In this document: piece after piece, positions 16,428 through 25,116 of the stretch
Position numbering within the stretch: position 1 is the first letter of the stretch
Layout: each line of letters begins with the position of its first letter
From: Saprospiraceae bacterium
GTDB taxonomy: Bacteria > Bacteroidota > Bacteroidia > Chitinophagales > Saprospiraceae
Length of the DNA stretch: 35,778 nt
NCBI GenBank assembly: GCA_021604865.1
Contig: BQJU01000073.1
Location: 1 to 35,778, forward strand
Reading direction: 5' to 3'
Program-made: the position numbers and the translations under genes
The notes under the pieces: model-generated
What the model saw: only the letters and a program-made list of their open reading frames with translations
Told to the model about the DNA's origin: nothing
Database searches by the model: none

Positions 16428-18704
16428 ATGAAGAAGGTAATTACATTTCTTGTGTTCATCGCGCTGTCTTTCCACTTAAGTGCGCAGGCTACGGTGGAAG
16501 GGTATATTCATTATTGTAATGGAACGCCATTGGAAGGTGTAAGTGTAGGACCGGTTGTGACAGATGAAAATGGGTTTTATTCTTTTGAAATTGAAGCAGG
16601 TTCTGACTATGTGGTAGAACCGTCTTTTGATCAATATCCCATGGCGGGAGTAGATTATAATGACTTATTTTTGATGAGGCTCATGATTTTCGGTTATGTG
16701 GACATTAGTCCATATCAGGTAATTGCGGGAGACCTTAATGGAAGTTTTGGCATCAGCACCTATGATTTGGTTTTATTAAGCAAGTTGATTTTAGGCGAAC
16801 TTACATTGGATCAATTTGATCCTTTTTGGATATTCGTTTTATCTGATTATGTGTTTCCGAATCCCACAAATCCGTGGGATGAAGGTTTTCCTCAACAAAG
16901 TATCATAACACAGGCTGAGGATGGAAATACGTATACAGTCAATTTCACAGCGGTAAAATTGGGAGATGTAGATTGTAGTTTTAACGCGGAGAATTTGGCA
17001 GGAGTCAATGGCCAAATTTTCTATGATGAGAATGAGAACTGTACGAACGATTTTGAAGAGGCCTTATCCGGTTTTAGGCTTAGACTGGTAGGGGATAATT
17101 ATACCTATTATACCAATTCCTATTCTAATGGCTATTTTTCTGTCTATTTAACTCCTGGTACCTATGTCCCGGAAATATTATTTCCGAATAATTATTGGGC
17201 CACTTGTTCCGGTATGGAAAGTATTACCATTGAGCAAGGAGAATTTGTTGACTTGAATATTCCCATTCAAGCGACATCAATCTGTCCGCATCTGGAAGTT
17301 GACCTGGCCACCAGTCTGCTTCGACGTTGTATCACCAATACCTATACTGTAAACTACCAGAATACGGGCACCATCGCTGCAGAAGATGCTTATGTTACCG
17401 TTGAGCTGGATGAATATTTGACCCTTGAAAATAGCAGCATTCTCTGGACATCGGTAGAGGGAAATACCTACACTTTTCCTATTGGTGATGTACCAAGAGG
17501 GGAGAGCGGTTTCTTCACCTTGGAGGTATTGGTCAGTTGTGAAGTTGAATTGGGGCAAACCCATTGCTCAGAAGCACACATTTATCCCGATGATCCTTGT
17601 GGCTCTCTCAATCCGGAATGGGATGGTTCCAGCTTGATTGTTGATGGCAGCTGTGATGGTGATTCCGTGCATTTTCTCATCACGAATATCGGAGAAGAAA
17701 TGCAGAGCGGGGTTAATTATATCGTTATTGAAGATGATCTGATCATGTATGAGGGCATTCTTGGGCCGCTTAACACAGCAGGGACTCAGGAAATATCAAT
17801 GGAAGCCAATGGAAGTACTTTCCGCGTAGAATTTCATCAGACGGCTAGCCACCCGGGAGAAAATAGACCAGGATTGAGTCTGGAAGGTTGTGGTACCAAT
17901 AGCGAAGGTACATTTAGCACCGGCTATGTGGTGGTCTTTGCCGAAAATGATGCCGATCCTTTTGTATCCATTGATTGTCGGGAAAATGTTGACTCTTATG
18001 ACCCAAATGACAAACAGGCCTTTCCTGGCGGAGTCGGTGAAAACCATCAGATTGAGGCTAACCAGGATATTGAATACCTGATTCGTTTTCAAAATACAGG
18101 TACTGCTGAGGCCATCAATGTAATCGTCAGAGACACGCTCTCTCCACTTCTTGATCCCGGTTCTGTGCAGTTGGGGGCAAGAAGCCATGATTTTGAATTT
18201 CGGTTGACAGATCAGGGAGTACTCAATTTTTATTTCCCATCTATCATGCTGCCGGATAGCAATGCCAATGAACCCGCATCACATGGCTTTGTAAAATTCA
18301 GAGTCAAACAACAACCGGATTTACCTATCGGCACCCAGATTGAAAATTCAGCAGCCATTTATTTTGACTACAATGAACCCGTGATCACCAATATTGCCTT
18401 CCATACCATTGGAGAGGATCGGTTGGAAATTTTAACTGGTTTAGAAACGCCTTCAATGCCTCAGAGAGCAATCACTGTTGCGCCGAATCCTGCAAAAGAT
18501 TGGCTGTTTTTTGACCTCAAAGACTCAACGGTTTCTAAAGGAATGATTGAGTTCATTTCCTCAGATGGAAAGCTGTTACTGCAAAAGGATTTTGATGCAA
18601 ATCGGTTTAGTATCAATACAAAAGAGCTACCGAGTGGGTTGTGTTTTTATCGGATACTTGTGCCTGGCGGATTGTGGTATGGGGGGAAGGTCATCGTTGA
18701 TTGA
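16428..18704 (+). CDS. T9SS-secreted protein with dockerin-like region, module B
   Basis: 758-aa secreted protein with a clear signal peptide (cleavage after SAQ, residue ~20). Residues ~22-70 resemble a carboxypeptidase-regulatory-like fold. Residues ~75-125 carry two dockerin-like helices (VDYNDLFLMRLMIFG, then GDLNGSFGISTYDLVLLSKL) with a further LGDVDCSFN at ~178-186, a form common in Bacteroidota surface proteins. An SdrD-B-like domain follows (~192-280, IFYDENENC). Residues ~282-655 match the conserved module of the module A protein, including the DUF11-like segment with FRDT-type and YFDYNEP motifs. A type A sorting domain ends the protein (~675-758, VAPNPAKDWL). It ends 25 bases before the convergent response-regulator gene. 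Partner or ligand unknown. Confidence 0.85.
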   Translation: MKKVITFLVFIALSFHLSAQATVEGYIHYCNGTPLEGVSVGPVVTDENGFYSFEIEAGSDYVVEPSFDQYPMAGVDYNDLFLMRLMIFGYVDISPYQVIAGDLNGSFGISTYDLVLLSKLILGELTLDQFDPFWIFVLSDYVFPNPTNPWDEGFPQQSIITQAEDGNTYTVNFTAVKLGDVDCSFNAENLAGVNGQIFYDENENCTNDFEEALSGFRLRLVGDNYTYYTNSYSNGYFSVYLTPGTYVPEILFPNNYWATCSGMESITIEQGEFVDLNIPIQATSICPHLEVDLATSLLRRCITNTYTVNYQNTGTIAAEDAYVTVELDEYLTLENSSILWTSVEGNTYTFPIGDVPRGESGFFTLEVLVSCEVELGQTHCSEAHIYPDDPCGSLNPEWDGSSLIVDGSCDGDSVHFLITNIGEEMQSGVNYIVIEDDLIMYEGILGPLNTAGTQEISMEANGSTFRVEFHQTASHPGENRPGLSLEGCGTNSEGTFSTGYVVVFAENDADPFVSIDCRENVDSYDPNDKQAFPGGVGENHQIEANQDIEYLIRFQNTGTAEAINVIVRDTLSPLLDPGSVQLGARSHDFEFRLTDQGVLNFYFPSIMLPDSNANEPASHGFVKFRVKQQPDLPIGTQIENSAAIYFDYNEPVITNIAFHTIGEDRLEILTGLETPSMPQRAITVAPNPAKDWLFFDLKDSTVSKGMIEFISSDGKLLLQKDFDANRFSINTKELPSGLCFYRILVPGGLWYGGKVIVD

Positions 18705-18729
18705 TGTTATTATTTGCTTTGCTTACTGC

Positions 18730-19428
18730 TTATTTTGACTTCAATAAATGTGCAATATTCAGTTTGTAAATTTTACCGATAGGGACGATGTGTTTACCAA
18801 TAAATATCCTGTTTCCTTCAATCATTTCAATATGATTTTTGGCTACGGCAAATGATTTGTGAACCTGTATAAAGTCGTCCTCAGGTAAAGCGGTTAATAA
18901 GTCTGCAATTTTTTCTCTTACGGTAACTGTTTTTTCGGAGGTGACTACTTTGGCATAATTCCCAGCAGATTCAATATAGAGAATATCGTCAATGGCCACT
19001 TGAATATGTTTTTTATTACTCCGAAGGAAGATACTTTTTGAAACATTTTCTTGTGCAATATGAATTTCTGGCACTGAGGTGGAATCAATTGCCTTGTTTA
19101 TTGCTTTTAGAAATCGCTCAAAACTAAACGGTTTTAGCAGGTAATCTATGATATTGAGTTCATAACCTTCTATGGCAAATTCCTTGTATGCAGTGGTTAC
19201 AATAACTTTGGGCGGGCAAGGTAAGGTTCTGAGGAATTCAAACCCTTTTAGTTTGGGCATATTGAGGTCCAGAAAAATTAGATCTATACTATTTTTGTTC
19301 AAATATTCAATGGCCTCCAAGGCATCATTACAGTTTTTCATCAATCGAAGATTTGGCAATAGATCGCAGTAGCCCTTAATGATATCATGGGCGATGAATT
19401 CGTCGTCAACAATTATATATTTTATCAT
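18730..19428 (-). CDS. LytTR-family response regulator
   Basis: Transcription factor of a two-component system. Residues 1-120 form a receiver domain: acidic pair D8/D9, phosphoacceptor Asp54 in LIFLDLNMP, a T at ~79 and Lys99 in LLKPF. Residues ~128-232 are a LytTR DNA-binding domain (IFLRSNKKH, ILYIESAGNYAKV, FIQVHKSFAV, VPIGKIY). The 232-aa length is standard. Its ATG overlaps the stop codon of the kinase gene (ATGA at 19425-19428), so the two are translationally coupled and are cognate partners. The divergent ABC transporter genes are the obvious target by position, but no LytTR direct-repeat site was recognised in the 20622-20824 interval. Confidence 0.95.
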   Translation of the reverse strand: MIKYIIVDDEFIAHDIIKGYCDLLPNLRLMKNCNDALEAIEYLNKNSIDLIFLDLNMPKLKGFEFLRTLPCPPKVIVTTAYKEFAIEGYELNIIDYLLKPFSFERFLKAINKAIDSTSVPEIHIAQENVSKSIFLRSNKKHIQVAIDDILYIESAGNYAKVVTSEKTVTVREKIADLLTALPEDDFIQVHKSFAVAKNHIEMIEGNRIFIGKHIVPIGKIYKLNIAHLLKSK

Positions 19429-20621
19429 GCCAGATTTATGGTTAGGTTCGCCTTGTAAATATTTTCCTTCGCCGACAATAATAAAGTGTGTCTATTGGGG
19501 TAAACTAATTCAAGCCTTCGCTTCAGATTTTTTAAGCCAATTCCAGTATGTTGTCTATCATTCTCTGGGTCAAAATTATTCTCTATGAAGAAAGATATTT
19601 CCTGTTTTTTGTTTGAAATATCTATTTTGATATAAGCATTCTCTCTTAGGTTTTCTACACCATGTTTGAACGCATTTTCTAATAAGATAATGAAAAGAAG
19701 CGGCATTACTTTGGACGCCATTTCCTGAATATCGATATTAAAGGAGATGCCTATTTTTTTAAGGTAACGCATTTTATGTAGCTCGATATAGTTTTTTAAA
19801 TAGAGTATCTCCTCCTCAAGCGTGACAAAATCTTTCTGTCCATCATAAATGCTGTACCGCATCATGTCAGACAGTTTCAGGATCAATTCTTGTGCTTTTT
19901 GCGGGTCTTTTTCCACCCAACCGTATAGATTGTTGAGGATGTTGAAGAAAAAGTGGGGATTAACCTGGCTTTGCAAATGCATCAATTCCGTTTTAGACTT
20001 CTCATTTTTTAGATTGATAATGGTCCTTATTTGATCCAACATCCATCGGACCATCAAAAAGAACAATACGGGAAAGTAAAAGGAGACGAAAATCAGGAAA
20101 AATTGGTCTTCACTCCAGTAATCATTGAAAAGGATCAGCGCGACACCATTTCCAATAGCAAACAACCAATACAATTGTGTCGGGAATAGATATTTACCTC
20201 TATTATTAATCCTGTATTGTTGGGTGCTGCTTTTTATAAAGTTGATATATACAAAGGCGGCGGCAAATAATAACAATTCGGCAAAAAGAACGGTGAGTAT
20301 GAGGTAATTGTGATAGGATTTAATGGCTCCAGCCAGGAATACATAAGCTTCAATAGTGCCGATCAGACCTAAAAATCCAATGGCAATGGATAACCAAAAA
20401 ACTTCTTTTCTAAACCATGCCTGACTAGTCGCTTTCTTTTTTTTTCTGGTAAATAACCAGAAGAGTGGCAAATACACAATGGTGCCAAAGGCTGCGCACA
20501 TAAAGAGCACACCCGTTACTTCCATATCAAGGTTCAGTGTGATCATGGCACCTATCGAAAAAAACAGGAATAGCCCAAGCCCTACCAATGTCCGTTTATA
20601 TTTTTCATTCCTTGAAATCAT
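19425..20621 (-). CDS. LytS/YehU-type sensor histidine kinase
   Basis: 398-aa inner-membrane sensor kinase. About six hydrophobic segments fill residues 10-190. The His_kinase domain follows with phosphoacceptor His223 in QVNPHFFFN, then LSDMMRYS. The ATPase domain has an N-box (LLENAFKHG) and a G-box (GIGLKNLKRRL). No separate periplasmic sensor domain is seen, so sensing is probably in the membrane or through a partner such as the adjacent ABC transporter. I start at ATG 20621; a TTG two codons upstream (20627) is possible. Overlaps the response-regulator gene by 4 bases and is divergent from the ABC ATPase gene (203-base interval). Confidence 0.94.
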   Translation of the reverse strand: MISRNEKYKRTLVGLGLFLFFSIGAMITLNLDMEVTGVLFMCAAFGTIVYLPLFWLFTRKKKKATSQAWFRKEVFWLSIAIGFLGLIGTIEAYVFLAGAIKSYHNYLILTVLFAELLLFAAAFVYINFIKSSTQQYRINNRGKYLFPTQLYWLFAIGNGVALILFNDYWSEDQFFLIFVSFYFPVLFFLMVRWMLDQIRTIINLKNEKSKTELMHLQSQVNPHFFFNILNNLYGWVEKDPQKAQELILKLSDMMRYSIYDGQKDFVTLEEEILYLKNYIELHKMRYLKKIGISFNIDIQEMASKVMPLLFIILLENAFKHGVENLRENAYIKIDISNKKQEISFFIENNFDPENDRQHTGIGLKNLKRRLELVYPNRHTLLLSAKENIYKANLTINLA

Positions 20622-20770
20622 ACTCAAAAATAGCGGAACAAAACTTATCGGACAAATTAGTTGATGAACATACCCAATCCTGGGCCAAACTTGCCCCTAG
20701 GTGGGATCAGGTTACTTCCTATTTACCGATCGTCATTGTGTCCCTGAAAAAAATGAGGTGATCACAATTA

Positions 20771-20802
20771 TTTAGAGCGCTTGGAAGATGGTGATATGTT
20801 TG
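20771..20802 (+). promoter_or_regulatory. Promoter of the ABC/peptidase operon
   Basis: TTTA (-33, one mismatch) at 20771-20774, 20-base spacer, then a perfect TAtgTTTG at 20795-20802. Transcription would start about 16 bases before the ATG at 20825. This would be the region for response-regulator control. Confidence 0.6.
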
Positions 20803-20824
20803 TCTGGAATAAAAATCAAAACAA

Positions 20825-21703
20825 ATGAGTCAACTTATCATTTCCAATATTTCCAAAACCTACAAAAACGGTGTAAAAGCATTAGATGCCATTTCTCTGG
20901 ATGTTCCTGTGGGCATGTTTGGTCTATTGGGGCCTAATGGTGCAGGAAAATCTACCCTGATGCGAACACTTGCCACCCTGCAAGAAGCAGACGAAGGCAC
21001 GATTAGGCTAGGAGATTTAGATCTTTTAACCCAAAAAGGAGAAGTCAGAAAAAGGTTGGGTTATCTACCACAGGAGTTTGGTTTATATCCTAGAATACCG
21101 GCCGAAGTATTGTTGGATCATTTGGCGGTGCTTAAAGGCATCACGAATAAAAAGGAACGACGGGAGTTGGTAAAAGCCCTGTTGTATAAAACAAACCTAT
21201 ATGAGGACAGAAAGAAAAGGCTGGGCGGCTATTCTGGTGGGATGAAACAACGGTTTGGCATTGCCCAAGCCTTGCTTGCTCAGCCCAAGCTTTTGATCGT
21301 AGATGAACCCACGGCTGGATTAGACCCTGTAGAAAGGAATCGATTCCACAACCTGTTAAGCGAACTCGGGAACAACTGCATTATTATTTTGTCTACTCAC
21401 ATCGTGGAGGATGTTAAAGAACTGTGCCCGAATATGGCCATTATCAATAAGGGAAAGGTACTGCTGCAGGGCAATCCTCTAAAGCTTATTGAGCAAATGC
21501 AAGGCAAGGTCTATAAAAAGAATATTGCAAAAAATGAACTGGATCATTACAAACAGCAGTATAGGGTCATTGCAGACAGGTTACTGCTTGGTAAACCCAT
21601 CATTCACATCTATTCCGAAAGCACGCCGGGCAACGGTTTTATCCCGGTAGAAGCGGCGCTTGATGATGTCTACTTTTCGCAGATTTTTGGCGACAATCTT
21701 TGA
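20825..21703 (+). CDS. ABC transporter ATP-binding protein
   Basis: 292-aa cytoplasmic ATPase that powers the membrane protein encoded next. Walker A GPNGAGKST (36-44), Q-loop Gln83 in LPQEFGLYP, signature YSGGM (136-140), Walker B LLIVDEP (156-162) and the H-loop STHIVED (~197) are all present. The C-terminal ~75 residues are the short extension usual in ABC-2-type exporter ATPases. The next gene starts 117 bases downstream in the same direction; no terminator lies between, so one operon is likely. The interval holds a 20-base word related to the repeat element near 27430. Confidence 0.95.
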   Translation: MSQLIISNISKTYKNGVKALDAISLDVPVGMFGLLGPNGAGKSTLMRTLATLQEADEGTIRLGDLDLLTQKGEVRKRLGYLPQEFGLYPRIPAEVLLDHLAVLKGITNKKERRELVKALLYKTNLYEDRKKRLGGYSGGMKQRFGIAQALLAQPKLLIVDEPTAGLDPVERNRFHNLLSELGNNCIIILSTHIVEDVKELCPNMAIINKGKVLLQGNPLKLIEQMQGKVYKKNIAKNELDHYKQQYRVIADRLLLGKPIIHIYSESTPGNGFIPVEAALDDVYFSQIFGDNL

Positions 21704-21820
21704 CGGCACACATGCGATACGGGATCAATTTTTCATATCAAAATTAGGCCCTACGGGACTGAATTCATGTTTGGAGGTCAACCATTGGACAGCAAACAAG
21801 CACTAAGACTTAAATAAGTT

Positions 21821-24800
21821 ATGTGGTACGAAATATTTAAATTTGAAATTCAATACAGGGCCAGGCGCACAGATACTTATCTCTTCTTTGCGGTAATGCT
21901 TTTGTGCTCTTTAATAGCGTTCAATTTTATCTTTGAGGGGCAAAATTTAGGCTTGGTAAAGGAAAATTCGCCCTATGTCATAGCCAAGATCATGGCGGTG
22001 GTTTCTGGTTTTTTTATGATCATTACGTCTATGGTTATGGGGGTTCCAATATTACGGGATTTTGAATACAATATGGAGTCCCTGTTATTTGTGAATCCTA
22101 TTACAAAGAGAGCCTATTTGGTAGGCCGCTTTTTAGGATCATTTGTGGTCCTTGTATTTGTTTTTAGTGGGCTAATTTGGGGTATGGTGCTAGGTGACTT
22201 TATGCCTTGGCGCGATGCCAACAATTTGCTTCCCTTTAACTTTTGGCATTATTTACAACCCTTTCTCACTGTGGTTTTGCCCACTTTGTTTTATGGTGGG
22301 AGTATATTTTTTGTAAGTGGTGCCTTAAGCCGAAAATTGATCGTTGTGTATACCCAGGGCCTACTTTTTTTTATCGTAGCTATCCTAAGTCATGCGATAG
22401 AGGATCCTTTTATATCTGCCATTTTGGAGCCCTTTTCCTATGTTGCTATTGATGATGTGGTGCAATTCAGGAGTTTTAGTGAACAGAATACCTTGTTGGT
22501 ACCTTTAGAAGGCGTATTCTTTTACAATCGGATCATTTGGGTGTTGGTAGGCGTTTTAGCATTGGTGAAAGGCTACTATGCTTTTAATTTTAATGTCGTT
22601 AAAGAAGAGACCGGTTTAAAGCGCAAAACAAAGCAGGACACTCGGAATGAATCCCATAACCAAATAATTACCATTCCTGATGTTACCTTACAACATGGAC
22701 TTCGAGCGAATAGCATTCAGCTGAGGGCACATTCCTTGTTTTATTTCAAATCCATCCTTAAAGAGGCTCCCTTTTGGGCAATTGTAATAGGTGGAATCGT
22801 CACGATATTTATCAATTCGATCAATATAGGGACCGCCTATGGCGTGAATAGTTATCCGACTACTTATTTGATTGTTGAAGATTTGCAGGAGATGTCGCTC
22901 TATTTTTTCTTGATTATTCTTGTTTTTTATACCGGAGAATTGATTTGGCAAGAAAGAGGTGTTCAAATAAACGGGATTCACGACGCGTTGCCAATATCCG
23001 ATTTTATCAATCTGGCGGGCAAATTTATAGGCCTTTTAATGACCTACCTCTTGTTACTGCTGGCTTTAATGTTATCTGGCATTGCATTCCAAACCTTAAA
23101 CGGGTATTACCACTACGATCTGGGGGTTTATTTTACTGGACTCTTTCTGGAGATTCTACCGTTCCTTACCCTTTTTACATTTATTACTTTTTTCTTCCAG
23201 GTGATCAGTAATTCAAAATTTATTGCCCACCTATTGGTCCTGGGTTTTTTTATTCTAATAATGGTATTAGCGGTCTTTGGATTGGGGCATGGTTTATATA
23301 AATTTGGAGGCATCGGTTTGGAAAGCTATTCAGATATGAATGGTTATGGGCATTTTCTGGGGCCTTATCTCTGGTATAAATTGTATTGGTTTGCCTTTTG
23401 TGTTTTCTTATTTGTAATAACCGTTATTTTTAACATAAGGGGTACAGAAACAGGGTTTGAAAATCGCTGGAAATTAGGCAAACAAAGACTGACGAAACCC
23501 TTGATGCAGTTAGGAGCCGCAGCGATACTTGTTTTTACCTTAACGGGTGGTTACCTATTTTATAATACCCATATTCTCAATACTTATTATGGCCAGAACG
23601 AGCAAGAAGCCTTTCGGGTAGCCTACGAGAAAACGCTAAAAGAAAAGGAATATTTAGTGCAGCCCAAGATAGTAGCGGTCAATTTAAAAGTAGACTTGTA
23701 TCCAAAAGAAAGAAACTATATCGCGGAAGGTTATTACGTCCTTGAGAATAAAGATAATTCGGCCATTCAAGAAATACATATTCAAAAGCGATTGAGCGAT
23801 CTGGAGGAATTGGCGTATGTCAAATTTGAGAGAGGGGCCACGTTAAATAATGAATACGAGCATTTCGGTTATTTGATTTATGAGTTAAACCAACCACTCC
23901 AGCCAGGAGATTCTATTCGTATGGAATTTAAACAAAAGGCTATTACAAAAGGATTTAGTGAAAACGACAACAAGCAAATTGTAAATAATGGGACGTTTTT
24001 CGACAATAACCGATTTCCAAGCCTGGGGTATAATAGAAAATATGAACTTTCAGACGATCGTGATCGTAAGAAATACGCCTTGAGCCCAAGAAATAATAAA
24101 GCCAATAGGGACGATGCACGAGAAGTTGTTAATGGAAGATCAGGAGACGATGGCTCCAGTATCAACTTTGAAATGATTATTGGTACGGATTCCAGCCAGA
24201 CAGCTATTGCGCCAGGTTCTTTACAAAAAGAATGGCTGGAAGGCGATCGAAAGTACTTCCACTACAAAATGCATCAACCCATGATCAATTTCTATGCTAT
24301 TGTTTCTGCCCGCTATGAGGTGATGCAAGACGAATGGGTCAATCCTTTTGGTCCCCCTGTTGCCTTAGAAATCTATTACCACAAAGGGCATGAATACAAT
24401 CTGGACCGGATGATGAAGTCGATGAAAAGGTCGTTGCATTATTTTAGCAAACATTTTAGTCCATATCCTTTTCAGCAAATGCGGATCATGGAATATCCCC
24501 GTTATGCCAGCTTCGCCCAATCCTTTCCGAATACAGTACCCTATTCCGAAGCGATCGGGTTTATATTGGACATTGATGATGAAAAAGATATAGACATTCC
24601 TTTTTTTATAACTGCTCATGAATTGGCACATCAATGGTGGGGGCTTCAAGTGGTAGCAGCCAATGTACAGGGAAAGCAGATGATTTTGCAGTCTCTTGCC
24701 CAGTATGGTGCATTGATGGTGATGAAACATGAATATGGGGAAGAACAGGTCAATCGGGTTTTAGCAATGGAAGGGAATCGTTATCAGAAAGGAAAAAAAA

Positions 24801-25078
24801 GCGATTCAAAAGAAGAAATGCCGTTGGCATTGGTAGAAGATCAGGAATACATTTATTACAGTAAAGGGGCGATCAACATGTACGCCTTGCAGGATTGCCT
24901 TACCGAAGACAGTGTCAACCTTGCCTTAAGGCGATTTATTAAGGATTGGAACATCACTGATGGGGTCCTTCAGAAAGAGCGGTTTCCTACCTCGGCAGAT
25001 TTGATCGGTTATTTTAGGGAGGTCACACCGGATAGTTTGCAATATGTTATTACTGATTTATTTGAAAGTATTGAATAG
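21821..25078 (+). CDS. ABC-2-type permease fused to an M1-family peptidase domain
   Basis: 1085-aa membrane protein. Residues 1-~575 hold about twelve hydrophobic segments in two ABC-2-like halves (permease part of an exporter), with a soluble linker near 270-310. Residues ~600-1085 match the M1 (gluzincin aminopeptidase) fold, with a beta-rich region, a FAQSFPNTVPYSEAIGF segment and zinc motif HELAHQWWG (His933, Glu934, His937). This fusion is known in Bacteroidota as an ABC transporter permease/M1 aminopeptidase. In relatives I recall, the downstream helix reads MLSESLAQY with the Glu as third zinc ligand; here it reads MILQSLAQY, so Gln957 replaces it (codon CAG at 24689-24691). The peptidase may be inactive or altered. 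Convergent with the haloperoxidase gene. Confidence 0.9.
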   Translation: MWYEIFKFEIQYRARRTDTYLFFAVMLLCSLIAFNFIFEGQNLGLVKENSPYVIAKIMAVVSGFFMIITSMVMGVPILRDFEYNMESLLFVNPITKRAYLVGRFLGSFVVLVFVFSGLIWGMVLGDFMPWRDANNLLPFNFWHYLQPFLTVVLPTLFYGGSIFFVSGALSRKLIVVYTQGLLFFIVAILSHAIEDPFISAILEPFSYVAIDDVVQFRSFSEQNTLLVPLEGVFFYNRIIWVLVGVLALVKGYYAFNFNVVKEETGLKRKTKQDTRNESHNQIITIPDVTLQHGLRANSIQLRAHSLFYFKSILKEAPFWAIVIGGIVTIFINSINIGTAYGVNSYPTTYLIVEDLQEMSLYFFLIILVFYTGELIWQERGVQINGIHDALPISDFINLAGKFIGLLMTYLLLLLALMLSGIAFQTLNGYYHYDLGVYFTGLFLEILPFLTLFTFITFFFQVISNSKFIAHLLVLGFFILIMVLAVFGLGHGLYKFGGIGLESYSDMNGYGHFLGPYLWYKLYWFAFCVFLFVITVIFNIRGTETGFENRWKLGKQRLTKPLMQLGAAAILVFTLTGGYLFYNTHILNTYYGQNEQEAFRVAYEKTLKEKEYLVQPKIVAVNLKVDLYPKERNYIAEGYYVLENKDNSAIQEIHIQKRLSDLEELAYVKFERGATLNNEYEHFGYLIYELNQPLQPGDSIRMEFKQKAITKGFSENDNKQIVNNGTFFDNNRFPSLGYNRKYELSDDRDRKKYALSPRNNKANRDDAREVVNGRSGDDGSSINFEMIIGTDSSQTAIAPGSLQKEWLEGDRKYFHYKMHQPMINFYAIVSARYEVMQDEWVNPFGPPVALEIYYHKGHEYNLDRMMKSMKRSLHYFSKHFSPYPFQQMRIMEYPRYASFAQSFPNTVPYSEAIGFILDIDDEKDIDIPFFITAHELAHQWWGLQVVAANVQGKQMILQSLAQYGALMVMKHEYGEEQVNRVLAMEGNRYQKGKKSDSKEEMPLALVEDQEYIYYSKGAINMYALQDCLTEDSVNLALRRFIKDWNITDGVLQKERFPTSADLIGYFREVTPDSLQYVITDLFESIE

Positions 25079-25116
25079 CTCGACAATGATTTCAAAAAGT
25101 GTTTCTCTACTTCAGA

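Noticed and set aside
20622-20824. LytTR binding sites between the kinase and ABC genes
   Set aside because: Only single loose GTT-containing words were found, not a pair at the expected direct-repeat spacing.
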